Assembly: GCA_002490665.1 (NCBI GenBank)
Contig: DKUL01000063.1
Location: forward strand, 1 to 40,925
Direction of reading: 5' to 3'
DNA length: 40,925 nt
Source of the DNA: Lachnospiraceae bacterium UBA7205
GTDB lineage: Bacteria; Bacillota; Clostridia; Lachnospirales; Lachnospiraceae
Numbering within the stretch: position 1 is the stretch's first letter; each line of letters opens with the position of its first letter. Below are positions 1-8,900 of the stretch, piece after piece. The notes below the pieces were generated by a model that worked only from the letters and a program-made list of their open reading frames with translations, was not told the DNA's origin and did not search any database. A program made the translations under genes and the position numbers.

Positions 1-20
1 TCAGGTGTCTTTTCATTCAT
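1..20 (-). CDS. 5' end of a minus-strand gene, product unknown
   Basis: Reading leftwards from 20, an ATG opens a frame that begins MNEKTP and runs off the window. A GGAGG (plus-strand cctcc at 30-34) sits 9 nt upstream of the ATG, and a good promoter lies further upstream at 204-176. Only six codons are visible, so no function can be given. It is divergent from the truncated permease at 286. Confidence 0.55.
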
Positions 21-83
21 AATATTATGCCTCCATTTTTATGACAACTGAAAGGTTAATGTGTATCTGTTTTTGGACACAAA

Positions 84-128
84 AAAAGCAAGTTGCATAT
101 AAAAAAATTTTATATTTGACCTGCTTTT
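84..128. repeat. imperfect palindrome, A/T-rich hairpin
   Basis: Two 21-nt arms (84-104 and 108-128) match as an inverted repeat at 17 of 21 positions, with a 3-nt spacer. The outer part is AAAAGCA/TGCTTTT and the inner part ATATAAAA/TTTTATAT. It lies in the untranslated leader of the minus-strand gene at 1-20, so it could be a leader hairpin, an operator, or the terminator of something now deleted. Confidence 0.5.
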
Positions 129-175
129 ATATTTCCTCGTTTAATTTTCCTTTTAAATTTCCTATGACTGATTTA

Positions 176-204
176 AGTTTAATTCTGTCGGATTGGTTTG
201 TCAA
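176..204 (-). promoter_or_regulatory. sigma-A-type promoter for the left-edge gene
   Basis: On the minus strand a perfect TTGACA (204-199) is followed after 17 nt by TAAACT (181-176), a 4/6 match to the -10 consensus. This would start a transcript with a leader of about 150 nt for the gene that begins at 20. Confidence 0.5.
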
Positions 205-231
205 TACATTATTTTAAATTTTTTAAAATGG

Positions 232-267
232 CATTAAGTTAAGATTTTATTGCGCATTAACTTAATG
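232..267. repeat. perfect 10-bp inverted repeat
   Basis: CATTAAGTTA (232-241) and TAACTTAATG (258-267) are exact reverse complements separated by 16 nt. The repeat lies just upstream of the broken permease at 286, at the boundary where A/T-rich sequence changes to GC-richer coding sequence. It may be an operator or the end of a lost element. No transposase is present to support the latter. Confidence 0.45.
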
Positions 268-285
268 GGGATAAATGTTAAGTAA

Positions 286-858
286 ATGACATTGACCTGC
301 GAACTGCTGTTTTTTGAGTTGGCCGCTGTAGGATTTTTGGGGATTGCCGCTGTGCTGTTCAAGGAAAAGGGCATGGGCGTAATCCGTGTCCACGCCATCC
401 TTCCGCTGCAAAGAGACTTGTTTCTGTTGTCCAAACTGGCGGTGTTCCTGCTCTCTGACCTGGTCTTTGCGGTGCTGCTCACCCTGCTGAATATGGGACT
501 TGCAGATGGTGTGGCGGTGCTGCCTGCCGTTCTGCTCCAGACAGCGGTTCTGTCGCTGATTATGGCGCTGGTGGGATTGCTCTGCGCCCTGCTGCTAAAG
601 GATTTCCGGCAATTTACACTGGCTTATCTGGTCATTGCCGTTTTTGCCGCGACACCTGTGTTTTTGTCTGCCAATACATCGGTCAAGCTTGACTGGATTC
701 ATTATCATCCGTTCTATCATGTCTACATGGGATTGAAAAACGCCTATTTTGGGACGGTCATCCCGCCAGCTTATTATGCCGGCGCTGTTGGCATGATCGT
801 GCTGCTGTTCCTGGCGGTGCGGCTTGCGTTTCATCGGGAAATCGGAAAGGAGGGGTGA
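286..858 (+). pseudogene. 5'-truncated ABC-2 type transporter permease
   Basis: The 190-aa product is very hydrophobic, with about five membrane segments, and resembles the C-terminal three quarters of small ABC-2 permeases of the fluoroquinolone-exporter type (typically about 230-250 aa). The ATG at 286 directly follows an in-frame TAA (283-285), has no ribosome binding site, and sits where A/T-rich non-coding sequence changes to GC-richer coding sequence. I infer that the first 50-70 codons were lost. Its end is 3 nt before the next permease gene, whose AAGGAGG lies inside it, so the two were once an operon, presumably with an upstream ATPase gene that is absent. Residual expression cannot be excluded. 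Confidence 0.65.
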
Positions 859-861
859 AGC

Positions 862-1872
862 ATGAAAGGATTAAAATATCAAATGAAAAGTGTCATGCGG
901 GATAAATTCTGCCTGATGACCTTCCTGCTCCCCATTCTGGTGGCTGTGGCACTGAATTTCATGGGTTCTATTGATATGTCCAGCCTGGGGGAACTGCACT
1001 TTGGGATACTGGAAAATGGGCTGTCCCCGCAGGCAATCACTTGGCTGGAGCGGTATGGGCCGGTAACGGCTTATGGGACACAGGAAGAACTGACCGCCGC
1101 CATCAATGAACCGTCCACCAATGTCATCGGTGTTTGGGCAGACGGTGACAGCCTCAAAACCGCGGTCAGCGGGGACGAGCTGGATATTTTCCGGCAGGCG
1201 GCGGCGACCCTGCCCGCCCTTTATGAGCGGCGGGCAGCGGCGGATCAGGCGGAGATCCGGACATTGGAGCGCCCGGACATCATGGAAAGCCTACAGGGCA
1301 TCTTTATCCCTGCTGTGCTGATTGTCGCTATGTTTATGGGCTGTACGTTTAACGCCATGAACATTATTTCCGAAAAAGAAGATGGCGTGGCATTTGTCAA
1401 TGAGATCCTGCCCATGACGCCAGGCCAGTACATTTTGCAGAAAGTTGTTGTGGGTTTCTTCTTTGGCAGCCTGTCCTCCATCGTGACGGCATGCATTTGT
1501 TTCCAATTGTCCTGGCAGAATTTGGGGCTTATGCTGGCACTGATCGTCCTGTCGTCCTTTGTGGCGGCGCTGGTCGGACTGTTTATTGGCAGGTTCTGCG
1601 AGGATCTGATGATTGGAGTGGTCTATATCAAAATCGTTATGCTTGTGTTTCTCGCGGTACCCATTCTATGCGCGCTGACTGGAGTAAGTGGGGCGCTGGC
1701 AGTTGTTTGCAGCATCGTTCCATCCCAGCCTGCCTTTGAAGGTATCATGGCACTGTCTGACGGAAGTATGGGGACGGCGATGAGAGATGCCGGTATTCTT
1801 GTAATTCACTGTATCGCATGGTTTGCGCTGTATGTTTTGCTCTCCGCGCAGCGTAAAAAGCAGTCGGTTTGA
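862..1872 (+). CDS. ABC-2 type transporter permease
   Basis: The product is 336 aa with the ABC-2 membrane layout: one N-terminal membrane segment (about residues 17-35), an extracytoplasmic domain of roughly 110 residues, then five or six membrane segments to the C-terminus. The cytoplasmic SEKEDG stretch before the second membrane block is typical of this permease family. An AAGGAGGGG just upstream of the ATG supports the start. Known relatives pair with an ATPase to export drugs, peptides or lipids. No ATPase gene is left here and the partner permease upstream is truncated, so this copy is probably non-functional even though its frame is intact. Substrate unknown. Confidence 0.75.
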   Translation: MKGLKYQMKSVMRDKFCLMTFLLPILVAVALNFMGSIDMSSLGELHFGILENGLSPQAITWLERYGPVTAYGTQEELTAAINEPSTNVIGVWADGDSLKTAVSGDELDIFRQAAATLPALYERRAAADQAEIRTLERPDIMESLQGIFIPAVLIVAMFMGCTFNAMNIISEKEDGVAFVNEILPMTPGQYILQKVVVGFFFGSLSSIVTACICFQLSWQNLGLMLALIVLSSFVAALVGLFIGRFCEDLMIGVVYIKIVMLVFLAVPILCALTGVSGALAVVCSIVPSQPAFEGIMALSDGSMGTAMRDAGILVIHCIAWFALYVLLSAQRKKQSV

Positions 1873-2010
1873 CAATCTGAAAAATCAGGGGTGATAACGG
1901 TTTCAAGAAAAAATCTTTCGCTACATTTCGCAAAAAAGTACAAAAATTTTGCCGATAAATAAAGCAGAGATATACAGCGGATCCGGAAATCGCTGCCAAC
2001 TGACTGTTGA

Positions 2011-2607
2011 CTATGGCGGGGGCTATGCGATTCCTGCAATGGAGCGATATCGCTGAAAGCGGATGGAAGGGAACATAATGACGGAAAGGACTGGAACATG
2101 CCGGATGGGCATGGGGACGGTTTGTGCCGGTGGATTCGCAGGAACTGGAAAGAACTGCCCATTATTTTTCTTACTGTGCGGGGAGACTGCGCAGATATTG
2201 TTTCGGGTTTTGGGAATGGTGCGGATGATTATATCGTGAAGCCGTTTGAACTGGAGGTATTGCATTCGCGGATTCTGGCATTACTCCGCAGAACTGGCAA
2301 CGTGGCTAAGCAGTATCTTTCCTGTGACGGGATTAGGATGGACTTAAACCGCCATATGGTATTCTGCCGTCTGGAGGAAATTTTTTTAAGCGAGGCAGAA
2401 TACCAGCTGCTTTTGTATCTGATGCAGAATAAGGGAAAGACGGTTACCAGGGAAAAAATACTGGAGCAGGTATGGGATACAAACGGAAATTATGTGAACG
2501 ATAATACATTAACCGTCACCATGAAACGTCTGCGGGACAAGCTTTACCAGCCGGAGTGCCTGAAAACCGTCAGAAGCGTAGGATACCGTATGGAGGATAC
2601 CCTATGA
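2011..2607 (+). pseudogene. OmpR/VanR-type response regulator with damaged receiver domain
   Basis: From 2098 there is a 169-aa frame against about 220-230 aa for a complete regulator. The distal receiver is present (IFLT with the switch Thr; VKPF with the conserved Lys), followed by an intact winged-helix DNA-binding domain ending RSVGYRMED. The same frame is open back to 2011, and 2035-2073 (SCNGAISLKADGRE) resembles helix 1 of VanR-like receivers. Only about ten residues separate it from DWNMPDGHG, which contains the likely phospho-Asp, where around thirty are expected. The N-terminal acidic pair is missing. I infer a deletion within the receiver plus loss of the true start. The ATG at 2098 has no good ribosome binding site. 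Confidence 0.7.
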
Positions 2608-2934
2608 GCGGACGGAAAAATATACTGGTCACTTTCGGATTCGTCTTGTCTGTCGGACTGGTTGCGGCAGCGGTTTCTGTCCTGCTTGCTTCTTACCATT
2701 ACAGCCGGCAAACCGATTTTAACCAGCCTTCCCCTTGTAATCATTGCAACAGGATATATGCTGAAGACAAGCTATATGGGAGTGGGAGAATTTATGGCAG
2801 AGGCGCCGATTATGCCAGTCCTTCTGTTTATGCTGGCGATCCTGGGATTTGTAGCGCTGGCATATTATCTTGCGTGGCGGAATGTACGCAAAATCAGTCT
2901 CGCAGAGGTTCTTAGGGATGATACAATGATGTAA
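2604..2934 (+). pseudogene. deletion scar: sensor-kinase start joined to FtsX/BceB-type permease end
   Basis: An ATG at 2604 overlaps the stop of the response regulator (ATGA), as usual for a regulator-kinase pair. It encodes about 39 residues (MSGRKNIL..., one membrane segment) of a histidine kinase N-terminus. Near 2718-2725 the similarity jumps to another frame. There, codons to 2934 encode two membrane segments and the ending AWRNVRKISLAEVLRDDTMM, characteristic of the C-terminus of FtsX-like ABC permeases in bacitracin- or lantibiotic-resistance operons. The kinase frame itself ends at 2915 as unrelated sequence. The simplest reading is one deletion that removed most of the kinase, the ATPase gene and most of the permease. 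Confidence 0.75.
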
Positions 2935-3026
2935 AAGTAATAGTGGAGGCGTTTCGAAAAAGGGGGGAATGAAGAATAGGAAAAATATAATGGAATTGTG
3001 TGTGCGTTTGTGGTAAAATAACAGCG

Positions 3027-3055
3027 TTGAACAATTCAATAAATTGGTATATTCT
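3027..3055 (+). promoter_or_regulatory. possible promoter of the alpha/beta hydrolase gene
   Basis: TTGAAC (3027-3032) and TATTCT (3050-3055) are separated by 17 nt, each a 4/6 match to consensus. The -35 is part of a short palindrome (TTGAA-CAA-TTCAA) that could be an operator. The transcript would start about 25 nt before the GTG at 3087. Confidence 0.35.
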
Positions 3056-3086
3056 GATGCAACGATAAATCGAAAGGAATAAGAAT

Positions 3087-4172
3087 GTGAAAAATGTGAA
3101 TCCGAAAAATAAGAAGAAAAAGCTTCTTTTTATTGTATTATCCATCTTGACCGTACTAATAATTGCCGGTGACTGGGCACTGACTTTAATGGTATATGAC
3201 GAGAACTTTAACCAGCGATTTGAGGGATATGAACCGCTTATGATGTACGTTGATGATTTTGACGGATTGCAGCGCACGAAATATGAGTTTCGTTCCAATG
3301 AGGGGCAGAAACTGGCGGGATATATGTATAGTTCGGGAGAAAACCAGCGTGGTATCATTGTAATGGCACATGGCTTTGGCGGAGGCGGGCATAATTCTTA
3401 CATGGATTGTGCGAATTATTTTGCCAGCCATGGATACTATGTTTTTGCCTACGATGCTACGGGAAATGATGAAAGCGAGGGGGACGGAGTCGGGGGACTT
3501 CCACAGGGCGTAATAGACCTTGACCATGCAATCACATTTGTGGAGGAAAGCGGGAACTTCCCAAGTCTGCCAGTCGCTTTATTTGGTCATAGCTGGGGCG
3601 GTTACAGTGTCTGCAGTGTACTTACATACCATCCCGAAGTAAAAGCGGTTATAGCTTGTTCGGGTTTTAATGCTTCACCGGATCTGTTTGAGTCAGAGGG
3701 GAAAAAACAGATAGGGAATGGCATATATTTGATGCTGCCATTTGTAAGGCTGCATGAGAGGATTCAGTATGGCAGATATGCCTCAAATACTGCGATGCAC
3801 GGCTTTTCAAAAAGCAATGCCGCCGTTATGATTGTGCATAGCTTTGATGATGAGGTTGTTCCGGCTGAATATGGCTATGAAACTTATTATGAAAAGTACA
3901 AGGACGATCCCCGGTTTTGCTTCGTTCCTCTTGAAAAGAAAGGACATAACTATTTCAATGATGACACTTACCGTAATGAGTTTAATGCGGGATTTGATGA
4001 ATGGCTAAAAACGCTTGACTATGACTATGATTCTGCGAAAAACAAGGAACGGTTTTCGGCGGATAAAGCCGATTATATACGCCAGAACCTTGACAGGGAG
4101 AAATGGTGTAATTCATTGGATTTGGAATTGTTTGGGGATTTTGCTGGTTTTTATGATGAACATATGCATTAA
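3087..4172 (+). CDS. membrane-anchored alpha/beta hydrolase
   Basis: The 361-aa protein has a lysine-rich N-terminus, one membrane segment (about residues 12-36) and an extracytoplasmic alpha/beta-hydrolase domain. The oxyanion-side motif AHGFGGGG is at 94-101 and the nucleophile elbow GHSWGG at 167-172, which makes Ser169 the likely nucleophile. HSFDDEVVP near 251-259 supplies the acid and KKGHNYF the base (His287), so the triad is complete. Relatives include esterases, peptidases and acyl-transfer enzymes, so the substrate cannot be named. The start is GTG with AAAGGA upstream; an ATG overlaps it out of frame. The gene stands alone with its own possible promoter. Confidence 0.85.
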   Translation: MKNVNPKNKKKKLLFIVLSILTVLIIAGDWALTLMVYDENFNQRFEGYEPLMMYVDDFDGLQRTKYEFRSNEGQKLAGYMYSSGENQRGIIVMAHGFGGGGHNSYMDCANYFASHGYYVFAYDATGNDESEGDGVGGLPQGVIDLDHAITFVEESGNFPSLPVALFGHSWGGYSVCSVLTYHPEVKAVIACSGFNASPDLFESEGKKQIGNGIYLMLPFVRLHERIQYGRYASNTAMHGFSKSNAAVMIVHSFDDEVVPAEYGYETYYEKYKDDPRFCFVPLEKKGHNYFNDDTYRNEFNAGFDEWLKTLDYDYDSAKNKERFSADKADYIRQNLDREKWCNSLDLELFGDFAGFYDEHMH

Positions 4173-4319
4173 ACAGATTTCATTTTGACAAATCGGTTCT
4201 TTCTTTTCAATGTAGTGTGGTAGCGGCACTTTGAACTGGCAAAGACGGAAAAATATTCTGGATAGCGGGGGATGGGGAATGGATACTGGCATATTATGTG
4301 GGAAAGGAATACAAAAATC

Positions 4320-5093
4320 ATGGAATTGTTTGTAAAATTAATCGTAACATTTTTTGCAGGTATGGGGGCTGGCCTGGGCACGGGCTTTGCCGGAATGAGT
4401 GCCGCGGCAGTAATCAGCCCGATGCTGATTACTTTTTTAGGCATAGACCCGTTTATGGCTGTCGGTATTGCGCTTTCTTCCGATATATTGGCAAGTGCGG
4501 TATCAGCGTATACTTATGGGAAAAATAAGAATCTGGATATTAAAAATGGAAGTATTATGATGGCCGCCGTCCTCATATTTACAATGGTCGGCAGTTATGT
4601 GTCAAGTCTGGTTCCGTCTAATACAATGGGGGGCTTTTCCGTTGTAATGACGTTCCTTTTGGGAATCAAGTTTATTGTAAAGCCGGTTATGACGACCAAG
4701 GAAGCAATGGACAGTGTTTCTCTGTGCAGAAGGGTCATTCAGTCAGTTATTTGTGGCATTGTCATCGGGTTTATCTGCGGTTTTGTAGGCGCTGGCGGTG
4801 GAATGATGATGCTTCTTATCTTAACATCTGTCCTTGGCTATGAATTGAAAACGGCGGTCGGAACCAGCGTGTTCATCATGACATTTACCGCATTTACCGG
4901 GGCAGTTTCCCACTTTACCATCGGAGGGCAGCCGGACTGGCTGATTATGGGGTTATGCATCACCTTTACATTTATATGGGCGCGTATTGCTGCACTTTTT
5001 GCAAATAAAGCGCAGCCCGGGACGCTCAATCGGATTACGGGACTGATACTTGTAATACTGGGGCTTGTGATTATGCTGTTTCATTTCATATAA
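4320..5093 (+). CDS. TauE/SafE (TSUP) family membrane permease
   Basis: From the ATG at 4320 (AAAGGA 11 nt upstream) the product is 257 aa with about eight membrane segments in two related halves. The first half carries GAGLGTGFAGMSAAAVISPML and the second CGFVGAGGGMMMLL followed by GTSVFIMTFTAF, the paired glycine-rich signatures of sulfite exporter/TauE proteins. Family members move sulfite, sulfoacetate or other small organosulfur anions, but specificity cannot be read from the sequence. An ATG at 4272 is in frame but lacks a ribosome binding site and would add a hydrophilic tail unlike the family. A perfect TTGACA lies at 4185-4190 without a convincing -10. Confidence 0.85.
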   Translation: MELFVKLIVTFFAGMGAGLGTGFAGMSAAAVISPMLITFLGIDPFMAVGIALSSDILASAVSAYTYGKNKNLDIKNGSIMMAAVLIFTMVGSYVSSLVPSNTMGGFSVVMTFLLGIKFIVKPVMTTKEAMDSVSLCRRVIQSVICGIVIGFICGFVGAGGGMMMLLILTSVLGYELKTAVGTSVFIMTFTAFTGAVSHFTIGGQPDWLIMGLCITFTFIWARIAALFANKAQPGTLNRITGLILVILGLVIMLFHFI

Positions 5094-5227
5094 AAAAACG
5101 CCGTTGCTGTTATTGGGAACAAAAAAGAAATGACTTGTAAAAAGTAATGGCAGAATTTTACGGCATGTACCATGACTGAGTAGTAGAGATGGGAGCCTTA
5201 TAAGGTGCGAAAGGAGTTCAGACAGGA

Positions 5228-5776
5228 ATGAAACCACTACAGACAGACCGTCTTCTGATACGCGGCTTCAGCAGAACCGATATTGATGCCTGCTACCAGT
5301 GCTGGGGACGGGACAGGACGCTCGGGCGGTATATCATAGGGTACCCGATGACAGACAGACACCAGATGGAAGAACTGGTTGAGGGTTTTCTTTCCAACAA
5401 GGACGCATGGATTCTCGAGGACAGGACGCAGGGGGCAGTCGTTGGCTATATTACCATGGACGTGCCCTACAGGCAGCTGGAAATCGGCGAAATCGGATAC
5501 GTGATTGGCGAAAGACATCAAAATCGCGGATACGCGTCAGAAGCAGTGAACTGCATACTCGCAGAATATTTCATCAATCAGGGCTTCTACCTGATAGAGG
5601 CAAAATGCAACGCGACAAACCATGCTTCCCTGAAGCTGCTTCAAAAATCAGGCTTCCAGATTGACGGCAGGCTGCGCGGCAGAAGAATAGACCTGCTGAC
5701 CGGCGAAAGAAATGACATAATTGTCGCTTCAATTACACAGACGGAGTTTAGGAATCAAATCTACGCTTCTGATTAG
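5228..5776 (+). CDS. GNAT-family N-acetyltransferase (RimJ/RimL-like)
   Basis: The 182-aa protein begins LQTDRLLIRGFSRTD, the classic opening of the acetyltransferase_3 (RimJ/RimL) group. The acetyl-CoA binding region follows: IGYVIGERHQNRGYASEAV at about residues 90-108, matching the Q/RxxGxG/A pattern, then EAKCNATNHASLKLLQKSGF. It transfers acetyl from acetyl-CoA to an amine, either a protein N-terminus or a small molecule. The acceptor is unknown. A GAAAGGAG precedes the start. It is a single gene, and its stop codon lies inside the terminator at 5758-5791. Confidence 0.85.
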   Translation: MKPLQTDRLLIRGFSRTDIDACYQCWGRDRTLGRYIIGYPMTDRHQMEELVEGFLSNKDAWILEDRTQGAVVGYITMDVPYRQLEIGEIGYVIGERHQNRGYASEAVNCILAEYFINQGFYLIEAKCNATNHASLKLLQKSGFQIDGRLRGRRIDLLTGERNDIIVASITQTEFRNQIYASD

Positions 5777-5791
5777 AAGGGTAGATTTTTT
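5758..5791 (+). terminator. intrinsic terminator spanning the acetyltransferase stop codon
   Basis: AATCTAC-GCTTCT (5758-5770) pairs with AGAAG-G-GTAGATT (5775-5787) around a GATT loop. The last bases of the right arm run into six T residues (5786-5791). The TAG stop at 5774-5776 is at the loop/stem border. Confidence 0.8.
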
Positions 5792-5821
5792 CTGCTTAGA
5801 TTTTTATTAAAATAATGTGAA

Positions 5822-5850
5822 TTTACTGGAAAAAAAGGCTGAAATATTAT
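5822..5850 (+). promoter_or_regulatory. promoter of the giant surface-protein gene
   Basis: TTTACT (5822-5827), a 17-nt spacer, then TATTAT (5845-5850; 5/6 match). It is the best candidate between the upstream terminator and the gene at 5960, and gives a leader of about 100 nt. Confidence 0.55.
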
Positions 5851-5905
5851 AGAATATACAAGATAAAGTCCGTTTTACATAAAATATGGGCTTCAGAGGA
5901 GAAAA

Positions 5906-5926
5906 ATGGGAATCATTGGAAAATGA
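5906..5926 (+). CDS. six-codon leader ORF (MGIIGK)
   Basis: In the leader of the surface-protein gene, GAGGAG about 4 nt before an ATG at 5906 forms a ribosome binding site as good as that of the main gene. The frame ends after six codons at a TGA that overlaps another ATG (5923). A short hairpin, GGG-A-ATCAT / ATGAT-A-CCC (5908-5931), coincides with it. It may be a translated leader that affects expression of the downstream gene, or chance. Confidence 0.3.
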   Translation: MGIIGK

Positions 5927-5959
5927 TACCCTTGCCAGATGGAAAAATAGGAGGGAAAA

Positions 5960-8900
5960 ATGCAATACAGAGGAGCGAAGCGAATCAAACGCATTGCCGC
6001 CGTGGTACTTTCTGCGGCCTTGCTGATAACAGAACTGCCGCAGTCTGCAACTGTCTATGCGGCGCAGGCAGAAGATACTGGGATAAGCAGCCTGGAGACG
6101 GAAACAGCGGCGGAGCAGAACACACAAAATGAACCGGAAGAATCATCGCAGGCGCAGCAGGCAGATGGGGTGCAGGAAGAAACAGACAGTGCAGAACCGA
6201 CAAGCCCGCAGGCACCGGATACAGAGCCGTCAAGTCCGGAAGTGACGGAAACGGAACAGTCAGACCCGGAAACGCCGGACACGGAACCATCGAATTCAGA
6301 ATCGTCAGGTACGGAATCATCCGATATAGAATCGTCAGGTACGCAACCACCTTCGACAACGAATCCGGAACCGTCAGAGACGGAAACCCTTACAGATGAG
6401 CTGCTGGAGCCGGAGACGGAAACAGAAACCACTGAGGAGGAGACAGAAAGTCCGGAAATAAAAGTGCCTGATGTAGATACATCCGTGTACACATACAGCG
6501 GGGGCACAAGCCGTACAGCGGCACACATACAGCCGCGTTCCGTGACATACAAATCCACGACGGAATTAAAACCGGAAACAGACGGAAGCTACAAAATCAA
6601 GAACAGGGACGAATTCATTACATTTCTCGCAAATCCCTCAGCATATGCTTCTGATGTAATCAATCTGGACTGTGACATCGACATGAAAGGGGAGACGGCA
6701 CTGTTTAATGCGTCCTTTGGCGGCATCTTCAACGGCAACGGACACTCCATTCACAATGTCAGGATACAGTCAGGGCTGTTTCGCAGCGTCAACAGGGATG
6801 CGGAGGTCAAAAACTTACATATCAGCAATGTCATCTCGGATGAAGTGAGCGGCGTGGTCACGGCAGAAAACAGCGGTACCATCTCATACTGTGTCGTGAC
6901 AGGAAACCTCACGGCATCCGACAGTGTCGATAAGCTTGCCGGCATCGTGGGCATGAATATGGGAACAGTGGAGAACTGCGTGTTCTCGGGTGAAATTACA
7001 TCCAATGACTCCTACAGCGGAAATGTAGGCGCCATTGCAGGCTTAAACAGTTCAGGAACCATCCGGAACTGCTATGGAATCGGCAAGCTTGCCGTGTCCT
7101 TGGGAAATGCCGGCGGAATCGCAGGCAGAAATGACAATGTGATTGAAAACTGTGCCAATTATATGGAAGTTTCCTCAAAGGCGGCGTCCGGCGGCATCAG
7201 CGGCGAGAATGCCGGAACGGTGTCAGGCTGCGACAACTATGTGGCGGTTACATGCAGGCAGAGCGGAACCGGTCAGACAGGCGGAATCGCTGCGAAAAAC
7301 ACAGGTTCCGGAAAGATTGAAAACTGCTATAACCACGGCAGTGTGAGCAGTTCCGTAAACAATGTCGGCGGTATCGCGGGCGCCACGGCAGGCTCCATCA
7401 GCAAGTGCGGGAACTATGCAGGCATTACAGGCATCGCAAATATTGGCGGAATTGCGGGACAGAATATCGGTACGAAAAACACGGACGGCAGTGTGAGAAG
7501 TGTGATAACAGGATGCTTTAACACAGGAGCCGTGACAGGAAAAGAAGGCACGAACGCGCAGGGCATTGGCGGTATTCTCGGAAGCAGTGAGTACAAAACG
7601 GAAAGCGTGCCGTATGCTGTCCGTATTGAGAACTGCTACAATACAGGAAGCATTACGCCCGACACCACGGTCGGCTATGTAGGCGGAATTGCAGGAATCC
7701 TCAAGTGCGGCACCATTTCCAGTGTATACAACACGGCAAATATTCTCCATGTCACCTGTTCAGGAATGATAGCAGGATTTCTCGGTGAGGCAGGCGTGGC
7801 AGACTATGAGAATGTCTACTATCTTGAGGGCGGAATCGAAAGAATTGCCTGCCGCGAGCATGAAATTGTAGTGGATGCCAGTGCGAAAAAGACGGAGCAG
7901 GAATTAAAGGAGCTTGCAGGAACGCTTGGGGGCGGCTTTGAAAGTGACGGGAACAGCGTCAACGGCGGCTACCCGGTTGTTGCCGGACAGGGCGCGGAAC
8001 AGACAAGCTATCCTGTAGTATATGAGCTGAACGGCGGATGCCTGGACAGATATTATCATATGGTGCGGTCCGGGGACAGCGTGGGCGAGTCGCCTGCCGA
8101 CCCTGTGAGAAAGCATGCGGAATTTAAGGGCTGGTTTAGTGATGCGGCATGCACTTCGGCATATGGATTTACATCCCCTGTGGAGAAAGCCACGATGGTG
8201 TATGCAAAGTGGGATACCTATGTGGCTGTAGAGCGCATCGAGCCTGCCATGAAAAACATCACGCTCCAGATAGAGGAGGAGCAGAAAATTGCCGTGACGA
8301 CATATCCGGAGAATGCACAAAATGCGACCCTGATATGGAAATCGGAAAATACTTCCATCGCAGATGTCGGACAGGATGGCACCATCAAGGCAGTCGGCAC
8401 AGGCACGACCTATGTTACGGTCTCGGTGGCAGATGACGAGACGATATCGGCACAGATACAGGTGAATGTCACGGCAGATGAGATTTTTGTGCGCCGTGTG
8501 GACACCAATGAGCTGATATCGGCGCCCACGACAGGCATTTCTTCCGGCTTTGCCGTCAATGACGAGATAGTCGTGGAGGTGAAGTACGGAAAGGGCATCA
8601 GCGCCAACCGGAAGATTCAGTGGACGACCAGCGATGCCAAGGTATTTAAATTTAAGGAGCTTGAACCGGCGGACAGGGACCGTGTGACGCTCATCGGAGT
8701 GGGAACGGGAACGGCGAAGCTGACTGCCGTGATATCCGAGGGAGACAAATATTACGAGGCTGTAATCTGCAATATCGCAGTTGCACCGCAGGCATCCTCC
8801 ATCACGATTAAGATAGGGAATGAGGAGGCATCCGGAAATATTACATACGATTTGTATACAAAGAAGTTTATTGCCGCGGGAAACAAAAAATTTGACAAGC

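Noticed and set aside
1881..1952. Short GTG-started frame (about 23 codons) after the ABC-2 permease
   Set aside because: It is lysine-rich, with no ribosome binding site or known match; probably chance in decayed DNA.
4185..4213. TTGACA with a 17-nt spacer before the TauE-like gene
   Set aside because: The -35 is perfect, but the hexamer at the right distance (CAATGT) is a poor -10, so it was not called a promoter.
5923..6132. 69-codon frame overlapping the start of the surface-protein gene
   Set aside because: Its product has no domain, and it runs mostly inside the signal-peptide and linker codons of the real gene. It was kept only as context for the leader ORF.
6100..6480. Short repeated DNA units that might be a CRISPR array
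   Set aside because: The units are irregular and in frame, and encode an E/S/T/P-rich stalk; there are no constant repeats with unique spacers and no cas genes.
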